Part shown: positions 52,201 through 58,261 of the stretch, piece by piece
How the letters are laid out: each line of letters starts with the position of its first letter
Numbering within the stretch: the first letter of the stretch is position 1
From: JAHIEZ01 sp964598275
GTDB taxonomy: Bacteria > Patescibacteriota > Microgenomatia > UBA12405
Assembly: GCA_964598275.1 (NCBI GenBank)
Contig: CAZRAZ010000001.1
Span: forward strand, 1 to 64,000
DNA: 64,000 nt
Reading direction: 5' to 3'
Program-made: the position numbers and the translations under genes
Notes under the pieces: model-generated
Told to the model about the DNA's origin: nothing
What the model saw: the letters and a program-made list of their open reading frames with translations, nothing else
Databases searched by the model: none

Positions 52201-53875
52201 GTTGGCGGTTGGTTCTCAAGGGGAAGTGGCAAAACTAGCCGGAGTGTCGCAAGGAACGGTTTCTAACTGGCGAGCGGGTGAGGGGGGTGAATTCCCTAAG
52301 AATGTTCGAGTGACAGCAGAGTTGTGCAGGCTTTTGGGTTACTATGCAGCAGAGGGGTATGCCCGATGGGAGGTTGATTTTTGTTTTTCAATAAAGGAAG
52401 TGGATTTGGTTGAAGATTTGATCAGGTTGGTGAAGGAGATTTTTGGAATTGAGCCAGATCGAATTGGACGGCAAACGCCAGGAGCGGTGAATATTATATA
52501 TAGTGCGACACCTTTGGCTAAATTTTTGATAAAACAGGTGGGCAAAGGGGCGAGTCATAAACATATACCACCATTTTTGTTTGAGGCACCAAAAGAGTAT
52601 TTTGTAGAATTTTTGCGAGGTTTGTGGGAAGGAGATGGACATCAAGATAAGAGAGGAAAGGGAGAGATAACATCAGTTAGCCAGAGTTTGATATTGGAGC
52701 TAAACTGGCTGGCACGAATGCATGGAATAAAGACTTATATGGGTGGTTTTGTGGCAAAGGAAGGTAGAAGAATAAATAGAGGTAAGCCGTTATCAGCAGT
52801 ACAGGCGTATCGATTGGGGTGGGGAAAGGCGGCAAATCCATTTGAAGACTTTGAAATGGAAAAAAATTATCCAAGCAAGAGGGCGGTAGTGACTGAAGTT
52901 AAGAAAGTGCCATTTGAGGGGTTTGTTTATGATCTTTGCGGAGTGGAGAATGAGGCATTTTTTGGAGGTGAATCGCCGGTGTTGTTGCATAATACCAATC
53001 GCGGGGATTTGTTGGATCCGGCATTATTAAGACCGGGGAGATTTGACAGACGGGTGGTGTTGGAAATGCCGGATATTGAGGATCGGAAGGGAATATTGGC
53101 AATCCATGCTAAAGGAAAACCGTTTGTAAAAGCTTTGGATTGGGAGGCAGTGGCCAGGAGAACAGTAGGGTTTTCGGGGGCTGATTTGGAAAATATGTTA
53201 AATGAGGCGGCAATTAAGGCGGCGAGAGAAAATAAAACGGAAATTGCGATGGAAGATGTAGAAGACGCGGCTTTAAAGGTGAAATTGGGAGCAGAAAAGA
53301 GAAGAAAACAGACCGAAGAGGACAGATTGATGACGGCCTATCATGAAGCGGGACATGCGATAGTAAATTTTGTGGAAGGGTTGGATCCGGTACATCGGAT
53401 ATCGATAGTGTCCCGAGGGATGGCTTTGGGCTATACCCTGATTCCGCCAAAGCAGGATAGGGTGCATGAAACCAGATCGAGATTGATAAAACAAATGGCG
53501 ATGGCAATGGGAGGAAGGGCGGCGGAGGATTTGGTATTTTCCGATTTGACGACAGGGGCGGCGGCAGATATCAGCCATGCAACCGGATTGGCGAGAAATA
53601 TGGTGGTGGAGTGGGGAATGAGTAGTCTGGGGCCGGTGAACATGGGGCCACAGATAGATGTGGATAATTTTGGCAAGGCTTATTTTGAGCCAAGCAGTAT
53701 TTCGGATAGGATGTTGGCCAGAGTGGATGATGAGATAGGAAAGTTAGTCAACGAGGCTTTTGAGAGGGCGAAGAGAGTGTTGGCGGCAAATAAAAAGAAG
53801 TTGGAGAAGGTAGCAAAGGTGTTGGTGGAGAAGGAGAGTTTGGACGAAAAAGAGTTTGCGGAGTTGATGAAGTAA
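49268..53875 (+). CDS. ftsH: ATP-dependent zinc metalloprotease FtsH containing two inteins
   Basis: The precursor is 1535 residues long; removing two inteins (455 and 435 residues) leaves a 645-residue FtsH, the normal size. It has two membrane helices (residues about 57-73 and 158-175) and an AAA+ domain with Walker A GPAGVGKT (249-256). The pore loop MLVGVGA is interrupted by intein 1 directly before SRARDLF. Walker B is IIFIDEIDA (Asp763, Glu764). Sensor-1 VVVLAA/TNRGDLLDPALLRPGRFD is interrupted by intein 2. The zinc motif is HEAGH (His1359-His1363). FtsH degrades membrane and regulatory proteins. Without splicing the ATPase could not fold, so both inteins must be active or the gene is dead; no frame break is seen. 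Confidence 0.95.
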   Translation: MAKKKSLVDQWREKLMGKKRKGKRDSDNLIPKEILDKLPPGVKIKRIEIGPKQILRTFITLLLIFWGLSVAADLFLPKEIVQVPLSKIIEAVKEDKVKEMVVSDNEVAATLKDEDKMLISSKEPMVSMSEILQGEGIDVGKINFRVENNKGWKAFGEILSLVLTVGLPLMLIFWMFSRQAGKGGAGGMFGFGKSTAKLFIKGKQSLKFADVAGVEEAKNDLMEVVDFLKHPEKYRKMGARAPKGVLLVGPAGVGKTLLARAVAGEANVPFYSMAGSEFMEMLVGVGASVSGETPVLVREKRGVRLVPVAEVVDAYYKKGESEMMKKVKGLKTLGFDKKENKFWGTRSKKSKKLVFGGSAWKSVEAVYRHKVKEMYEVEFLGGKLETTGDHSVFVRRSGWIEAKRVDELKKGDILVNLPMKTRYWDGDLKRTLHRIKAHKFKMKLDDLWLNVWRDDEAEWKKYDYVRRNALGLKQSELGEQVGVCQMTVSNWQRDIHVPRLVSKKLVKLNLPEKVKVTKDLMWLLGIYTAEGRGSGRLEFTFGSTEKELILKTARLMKKAFGLGEPKIKATETNSIKVTYYSHHLGRFFGHYCGNGSHNKKIPEFLWDLPREYFLNFLKGWVDGDGYVYREGKLTGVSVSHRLIRELAWLSCMHGIKVGVREELMKGGRVIRTKPLPDSRAWKLIIGKTSNPFLKKKAKYPSQFKKCYIKKIVKKKFDGYVYDLCGVENEGFFGGEKPMLLHNSRARDLFSTAKKAGRAIIFIDEIDAIGRMRGGIDGGHGEREQTLNQILVEMDGFDANTTVVVLAASVVGETPIMIKEDDEVRVEGIGRLIDRYFDGEEEGEVEVKGIETLGFERKKYKHNLHRKNLYFSHSAFKKVNSVFRHKVKEIYEIKYIGGELRATGSHSVFVRSYKGLVTKAVSELKQGDVLVDVPFKVNRTNKELRKLRAHKFEENWRMELPVFDIELEEEWQGKYAYAMLAVGSQGEVAKLAGVSQGTVSNWRAGEGGEFPKNVRVTAELCRLLGYYAAEGYARWEVDFCFSIKEVDLVEDLIRLVKEIFGIEPDRIGRQTPGAVNIIYSATPLAKFLIKQVGKGASHKHIPPFLFEAPKEYFVEFLRGLWEGDGHQDKRGKGEITSVSQSLILELNWLARMHGIKTYMGGFVAKEGRRINRGKPLSAVQAYRLGWGKAANPFEDFEMEKNYPSKRAVVTEVKKVPFEGFVYDLCGVENEAFFGGESPVLLHNTNRGDLLDPALLRPGRFDRRVVLEMPDIEDRKGILAIHAKGKPFVKALDWEAVARRTVGFSGADLENMLNEAAIKAARENKTEIAMEDVEDAALKVKLGAEKRRKQTEEDRLMTAYHEAGHAIVNFVEGLDPVHRISIVSRGMALGYTLIPPKQDRVHETRSRLIKQMAMAMGGRAAEDLVFSDLTTGAAADISHATGLARNMVVEWGMSSLGPVNMGPQIDVDNFGKAYFEPSSISDRMLARVDDEIGKLVNEAFERAKRVLAANKKKLEKVAKVLVEKESLDEKEFAELMK
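50129..51493 (+). mobile_element. FtsH intein 1 (HTH and LAGLIDADG endonuclease)
   Basis: This covers residues 288-742. It begins with Ser288 (SVSGETPVLV, splicing block A), has block B TTGDHSVFV, and ends VYDLCGVENEGFF...LLHN with penultimate His and terminal Asn742, followed by extein Ser. LAGLIDADG motifs are LLGIYTAEG (523-531) and FLKGWVDGDG (616-625). Between the splicing and nuclease parts, around residues 465-490, QSELGEQVGVCQMTVSNWQ is an XRE-like helix-turn-helix. The acidic catalytic residues (Glu530, Asp624) are intact, so homing may still be possible. Confidence 0.93.
51689..52993 (+). mobile_element. FtsH intein 2 (HTH and LAGLIDADG endonuclease)
   Basis: This covers residues 808-1242. 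It begins with Ser808 (SVVGETPIMI), has block B ATGSHSVFV, and ends VYDLCGVENEAFF...LLHN with Asn1242, followed by extein Thr. LAGLIDADG motifs are LLGYYAAEG (1022-1030) and FLRGLWEGDG (1115-1124). A helix-turn-helix (QGEVAKLAGVSQGTVSNW, about 982-1000) occupies the same position as in intein 1. The ends are nearly identical to intein 1, so the two share recent ancestry despite different insertion sites. Confidence 0.93.
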
Positions 53876-53946
53876 AAGTAGAAACTCTAAACTCTAAATT
53901 CGAAATTCTAAACAAATACTAAATTAAAAATACAAAATCCTTTACG
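53876..53946. repeat. Low-complexity CTAAA-type intergenic repeat
   Basis: AACTCTAAACTCTAAATTC and similar units fill the space after ftsH. Related sequence lies at 39650-39690 and inside trxB. Confidence 0.55.
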
Positions 53947-54197
53947 TGTCATTGTGACCCCGCAACGGCGGGGGTGGCAATCTTGAATATGGGCGAATCA
54001 TGATTCGCCCCTGCAGTAATGATGGACATTGAATTAATGGTATTGTGAGGTATGAAAAAAAATTTATGGACTTATTTTGGTTTTATAAAAGATAGAGAAA
54101 GCGGGAATACATATTTGAAGAAAGCGAGAAGGAACAAGAAAGAAAAGAAGTATGTTTCTGACTTGAGAAAAAGGGAGAGAGGTCTTTCGCAATGACA
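53947..54197. mobile_element. MITE-like 251-bp element with inverted ends
   Basis: TGTCATTGTGA (53947-53957) and TCGCAATGACA (54187-54197) are inverted with one mismatch. Inside are CCCCGC/GCGGGG (53958-53973 region) and the perfect 20-bp palindrome GGGCGAATCA/TGATTCGCCC (53991-54010). A 47-codon ORF (54052-54195) encodes a Lys/Arg-rich peptide and ends within the right repeat. No transposase is present, so mobility would depend on another element. Confidence 0.6.
54052..54195 (+). CDS. 47-residue basic ORF inside the MITE-like element
   Basis: MKKNLWTYFGFIKDRESG is followed by a run rich in Lys and Arg (YLKKARRNKKEKKYV, LRKRERGLSQ). The TGA stop lies in the right inverted repeat. It may be a remnant or a chance frame. 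No family was recognised. Confidence 0.25.
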   Translation: MKKNLWTYFGFIKDRESGNTYLKKARRNKKEKKYVSDLRKRERGLSQ

Positions 54198-54200
54198 AAA

Positions 54201-55595
54201 TTACATCTCTTCGAGATTGATGATGCGTTGGAGGATGGCTAGGGAGGAGAGACGGATGGGAGCGTCTAAAAGAGAATTATTTTGAGGATGGCCGAGGTTT
54301 TTGACCTGTGAATAGGGAGTGTCGGAGGTATAGTTTATTATGCCGATGTCGAAAGGAGCAGAGTGGAGATCGACGATAGTATCTTTGGGAGTGGTTTGAT
54401 CGTAGGCGGCTTGAGTGACGGCGGAAAGATAAGGACCGGATTCCATTTCGATTGCGGTAAAATTGTTTTTGGAATATTTGTCGATGAGGGCTTGGTTTTG
54501 GAGGAAGGTGCCGAGAACGGAAACGGCTTTTTGGTTGGTAAGAATAGAACCTTGAAAAGGCCCGCCGACAGCTTCGCAGTCTTGGCGGGTAAAGAAAAAA
54601 GAATTGAAACAGTTGTTGAAAAGATAAGTGTTCTGGGAGTGTTCGTCAAAAACGGCTTTGGGAATGTAAATGTCGCCGATTTCGCCGTTTAAGACGGCGG
54701 CTTTGCCTAAAATGTAAACACCTTTGATTTTTTCGACGTTTTGGAGGACTTCGGTTAAAATAAGACTGGCAGAAAAACCCAAAGGATAGTCGATATTAAA
54801 AATTAAAGCCTCGGATTTGGCTAGTTTTTTTGGTTTTTTGATTTTGAGAGCAGGATCGAGATTTTTGGTTTTGGCGAGAGTTTTGATGGGAATAATTTGG
54901 GTATTGATGTCAAGGTAGTGGGCAGAAGAAATATTGACGAGAGAGGAAGGAGAGCCGAGAAGATTTTTGAGGGAATAATTATTGCTGGAAACAAAATAGA
55001 TAGTTTGACGAGACATGTGAATTTTGGGGATCGCTCCGATGCGCTCCCGATGCGCTTCGGGGTCGTTCGGAGTGCTCTCCACGGCGGGTAAACCTGTGGC
55101 AGTGACTGTGGCGATATTTTTCCACCACCTTTGAGTGGTTTTGGCATAGTCGTTCCAGGAACCGGCCAAAAGACGAAGGCGGAGATTGATAAAGCCCTTT
55201 TGGGCTTTATTGGTTTCGGTTTGGTAGGCGAGAAGAAGATTGACAATGTCGTCGGTGTCGGAAACAGAGGCGATAAAAACAGCTAAGGTGTGGGTTTTTT
55301 TATCAAAATGCAGGCGGCGGCGACGGTCGGAACTGGCGACTTGGGGCCAAGATAAGATGTTTTTGAATCCAGCTTTGGCAAAAACTTCTGGGCGTTGACC
55401 GAGGATGACGGTTTTGGTTTGGTCGATACATTTTGGCAGACGGGCAAGGGTATAAGCAAGGGCGTCTTTTGCACGAAGGAGAGATTTCATTTTAATAAAA
55501 GTGTTTTCGAGAGATTTTAGGGCAATTTCCTGATTGGATTTGAGGGCAGAGCGGTAGGCGCGAAGATGAAGTTCGATTGAAGAGATGGTAGACAT
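54201..55595 (-). CDS. Protein with C-terminal nucleoside-phosphorylase-like domain
   Basis: This 464-residue protein has a helical N-terminal half (SIELHLRAYRSALKSNQEIALKSLENTFIKM...). Its C-terminal half carries elements of the PNP/MTAN fold: VYILGKAAVLNGEIGDIYIPKAVFDEHS and FTAIEMESGPYLSAVTQAAYD, the latter with the EMES-type substrate Glu pair, then FDIGIINYTSDTPYS where the catalytic Asp would be. It may act on a nucleoside or a related glycoside; the substrate is unknown. Two GC-rich palindromic insertions are read in frame (AVESTPNDPEAHRERIGAIP and TRQDCEAVGGPF). Confidence 0.6.
   Translation of the reverse strand: MSTISSIELHLRAYRSALKSNQEIALKSLENTFIKMKSLLRAKDALAYTLARLPKCIDQTKTVILGQRPEVFAKAGFKNILSWPQVASSDRRRRLHFDKKTHTLAVFIASVSDTDDIVNLLLAYQTETNKAQKGFINLRLRLLAGSWNDYAKTTQRWWKNIATVTATGLPAVESTPNDPEAHRERIGAIPKIHMSRQTIYFVSSNNYSLKNLLGSPSSLVNISSAHYLDINTQIIPIKTLAKTKNLDPALKIKKPKKLAKSEALIFNIDYPLGFSASLILTEVLQNVEKIKGVYILGKAAVLNGEIGDIYIPKAVFDEHSQNTYLFNNCFNSFFFTRQDCEAVGGPFQGSILTNQKAVSVLGTFLQNQALIDKYSKNNFTAIEMESGPYLSAVTQAAYDQTTPKDTIVDLHSAPFDIGIINYTSDTPYSQVKNLGHPQNNSLLDAPIRLSSLAILQRIINLEEM
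54561..54599. repeat. Palindromic element copy B (inverted coding use)
   Basis: CCCGCC and GGCGGG form the outer stem, GAC/GTC the inner one. It matches 45854-45892. Here the coding strand is minus, giving TRQDCEAVGG instead of PADSFAVLAGK. Confidence 0.75.
55028..55100. repeat. GC-rich palindromic insertion in the phosphorylase-like gene
   Basis: Contains the tandem GATCGCTCCGATGCGC/CTCCCGATGCGC and TTCGGGGTCGTTCGGAG, and ends with CTCCACGGCGGG, shared with the flippase insertion. The frame is kept. Confidence 0.7.
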
Positions 55596-55601
55596 GAGTT
55601 G

Positions 55602-55607
55602 ATTATA
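55602..55607 (-). promoter_or_regulatory. -10 box of the phosphorylase-like gene
   Basis: TATAAT on the minus strand ends 6 nt before ATG 55595. Confidence 0.6.
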
Positions 55608-55625
55608 GCGAAAAGAGAAAAGTGA

Positions 55626-55898
55626 TTATTTTTTGGGAGGAAGGTCGATGATTTTGGCAATGAGGAATTTGTTTTGATAGTAGAGATCGTCCAGTTTTTT
55701 GACAGCTTTTTGCATGGCTTTGAGGCTGGAGAGTTGGATAAAAGCAAAATCGGGCTGAATTTTTAATTCAGGAATAGAGGTGGCAAAGCGAAAAGAGACA
55801 ATGTCGCCAAATTTAGTGAAGAGTTTTTTAATGTCTTCTTTGGTAGTGTTTTGAGGAAGGTTACCAAGGTAGATAGTTTTTATTTGAGGTTGATTCAT
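55626..55898 (-). CDS. RNA-recognition-motif (RRM) protein
   Basis: This 90-residue protein is a single RRM. TIYLGNLPQNTTKEDIKKLFTKFGDIVSFRF holds the RNP2-like IYLGNL, and PDFAFIQLSSLKAMQKAVKKLDDL is the RNP1 region, in which the usual basic-Gly-Phe opening is replaced by PDFAF. RNA binding through the remaining aromatic residues is plausible. Small RRM proteins occur in cyanobacteria and several CPR lineages. A TATATT lies 10 nt upstream of the start. Confidence 0.85.
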   Translation of the reverse strand: MNQPQIKTIYLGNLPQNTTKEDIKKLFTKFGDIVSFRFATSIPELKIQPDFAFIQLSSLKAMQKAVKKLDDLYYQNKFLIAKIIDLPPKK

Positions 55899-55928
55899 AG
55901 TTTTTTACAATATAGCCTGTTTATGTAT

Positions 55929-55934
55929 TATAAT
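55929..55934 (+). promoter_or_regulatory. -10 box of the 55942 gene
   Basis: TATAAT ends 7 nt before ATG 55942. Confidence 0.6.
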
Positions 55935-55941
55935 ATAAAAC

Positions 55942-58257
55942 ATGGACGAAAATGATAGAGGCTATCAAAGATATCTTGATGAACAACGAAGGCAGGAAGA
56001 GAGGGACGCTTTGTATGAAAGTCGGCAGGAAGCGGGGAGAGGAAAACAGGTTTTAAGGCAGTTGGGGTATGAGTTTAGAGGGGCGGATAATTTATATGCC
56101 AAGCTTTTGGCTTTTCCACAGGGGGAGGAGTGGCAGTCTGAAACCGGGGATAACGTGGCAGGAGAATTGTTGAGGTCGGCGTTGACGGATTCGGCGTTGT
56201 TGCCGAGATTAAGAGAGGGTGACAGAACTTTGGAGTATTCGGTGAGTTCCGGAGTAGCGCTGTTGATGGATAGAGTAAGAACCAGTTGTGAATATGTAGA
56301 TGGTTTAGCGGCGGTGCAGGCAAGAGGACGGGATAAAATCGGACAGGCAATGACAGGATATATGGAGGCGGCTGACAGTTTGAAAGCAGTAACCGACGAA
56401 AGGCAGGCGATAAAACAGAAATTGGATAGTGCGGGTGTAGGTGATAATCCGCCATTGAGTGATGATGAGAGAGAGCAGTTGACTAAGAGATTGGTAATGG
56501 TTGAGATTGCAATGACAGATATGGGGATTAACTCGGGGATAAGAGAAGAAGTTTTGGGGGGAATATACAGGAATTTGACATTGGCAGGGGAGACGGGAAA
56601 AACGGTGAGAGATCAGACCGAAGCAAACGAGGTAAGGAGAAGGGTAATGAGTAAAAGAGAAACCATATTGAAGGTGGAAGAGGCGGTGAGGGGAGTATCA
56701 ACATTACAGCATTTATTAAATAGTTATTTAATGGTAAAGGCAGATTTGAGTGGTTTGATAAAAATGGAATTGGGACCAGAAGCGCAGGTGGCGACACATG
56801 TGATGGGTGTGATATCACTATCTGACCATTTGAACAAGGCAACGACAATTGCAATGAGGGAGATGTTTAGGTTGGTTTATAAGGGGGGGACTGAAAGTAA
56901 ACTAGCTTTACCGATATTTGGAGAACATGAAGAAAATTTGACTACGCGAAGATATACTCCATCGGAGAGAACCAAGTTTTTTAAGGATTGGGAGGAGTGT
57001 GTAGAGGTCGAGTTGAGGGAAAGGGGAATTGATGAGGATACTTTTAGATTGGCATCAGATGCGGTAAGTTTAACAACTGTGTTTACGGAATTATTTACGA
57101 TGGGAGGGATGGCATATACCAGAGACAGAATAACAGGAAGGAAAATCTCAGTAGATAATGAGGGAGGATCAGGAAGTTTTTATGATACCGGAGATGTAGA
57201 TACTAAAGATAAGACACATCAATTGCGTGATAGAAAGAGCGGGGAAGCAATGAAGGGAAGGGCGGCGCCCAGACCGGGAGTTATTAAGGGGCTGGTGCAG
57301 GAGTTGCAGTATAATATTTTCCAGTATACGGAAGCGTGTTTTGTAGACGTGAATGCGGATGGATCAATTACAAAAACGCCGTTGAACAAAAGTATTTTGG
57401 AGGCGATGACGGAGGAGCCGGTAGCGGGACAGAGGGAATATACTGTTAGAGATATGCTGTGGAGTTTGAAGGATGGAGCTTTGCAGTTAGCGATGTATTT
57501 TGCCTTTAGAGCGGCACAAATAGGCGAGAAATTAGATGAATTGACGACAGGAAGAATAAATGTGATTCAGGAATTGGGTGGTGGGCCGGAGAAATTAGTG
57601 CAAGACATGATTGATAGTTTGTTAGGGTTGCACAAAGCTTGGCAGATTATACCGTATGGGTCGGGAGGGGTGCGACCGTATTGGGGTTCATATGATATGG
57701 ATACTGATGAGTCGGGGGAGACCGAGAGAGGCAAAATGAGGGCGAGATATGATCGGATGAAGATAATTGAGACGCAAAGGAACATGATAAATATTTTGAG
57801 TGACTTTTACAGAGGTGCGGTAGCAGGGCATGTTACTTCAGGGGGGTATATTGATAACCCTGACTTTAGGGGTCTTGTTGATTTGTTGCCGGGAAGAATT
57901 TATGAGAGAGTAGTTTTATATACAAATGTGATGACGGTTCAACAATACCATTTGGCGATATTGTTGGCAAAAAGCGAACAAGGAGGTGTTCTGACGGAAG
58001 AGATGCTAGAGGGTGATACACCAATAGCTAGAGCATTGAGAAAAATTTTGTCTCAAAAGAGGTCTGATGAGGCAGAGTCTTTGATAAATGTAGTGTTGCC
58101 AGGTGGATATGCCGCTTATTCTGCTGATGAGAGACAAAGAGACAGGGAATTGACCAATTTAATAAATGAATCTGCGGCAAAAGCAATGGGTGGAAGGCAA
58201 ATGACTGATCATATGAGGAGAATATCGGGTTTGACTGATCATGCGGAAAGGGTTTAA
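55942..58257 (+). CDS. Large soluble protein of unknown function
   Basis: This 771-residue protein has no signal peptide or membrane segment. The N-terminus is highly charged (DENDRGYQRYLDEQRRQEERDALYESRQEAGRG). The rest is mostly helical, with segments such as LTDERQAIKQKLDSAG-like coiled coil (about 150-170) and a middle containing TRDRITGRKISVDNEGGSGSFYDTGD. No catalytic motif was recognised. It ends 4 bp before the convergent VirB6-like gene and has its own leaderless promoter. The position between two secretion blocks makes it a candidate secreted substrate or cytoplasmic factor, but that is speculation. Confidence 0.7.
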   Translation: MDENDRGYQRYLDEQRRQEERDALYESRQEAGRGKQVLRQLGYEFRGADNLYAKLLAFPQGEEWQSETGDNVAGELLRSALTDSALLPRLREGDRTLEYSVSSGVALLMDRVRTSCEYVDGLAAVQARGRDKIGQAMTGYMEAADSLKAVTDERQAIKQKLDSAGVGDNPPLSDDEREQLTKRLVMVEIAMTDMGINSGIREEVLGGIYRNLTLAGETGKTVRDQTEANEVRRRVMSKRETILKVEEAVRGVSTLQHLLNSYLMVKADLSGLIKMELGPEAQVATHVMGVISLSDHLNKATTIAMREMFRLVYKGGTESKLALPIFGEHEENLTTRRYTPSERTKFFKDWEECVEVELRERGIDEDTFRLASDAVSLTTVFTELFTMGGMAYTRDRITGRKISVDNEGGSGSFYDTGDVDTKDKTHQLRDRKSGEAMKGRAAPRPGVIKGLVQELQYNIFQYTEACFVDVNADGSITKTPLNKSILEAMTEEPVAGQREYTVRDMLWSLKDGALQLAMYFAFRAAQIGEKLDELTTGRINVIQELGGGPEKLVQDMIDSLLGLHKAWQIIPYGSGGVRPYWGSYDMDTDESGETERGKMRARYDRMKIIETQRNMINILSDFYRGAVAGHVTSGGYIDNPDFRGLVDLLPGRIYERVVLYTNVMTVQQYHLAILLAKSEQGGVLTEEMLEGDTPIARALRKILSQKRSDEAESLINVVLPGGYAAYSADERQRDRELTNLINESAAKAMGGRQMTDHMRRISGLTDHAERV

Positions 58258-58261
58258 TAAA

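Noticed and set aside
50129..52993. The two FtsH insertions as separate genes or assembly chimeras
   Set aside because: Both are in frame, have splicing residues at both ends, and the flanking extein sequence joins exactly to the conserved FtsH motifs.
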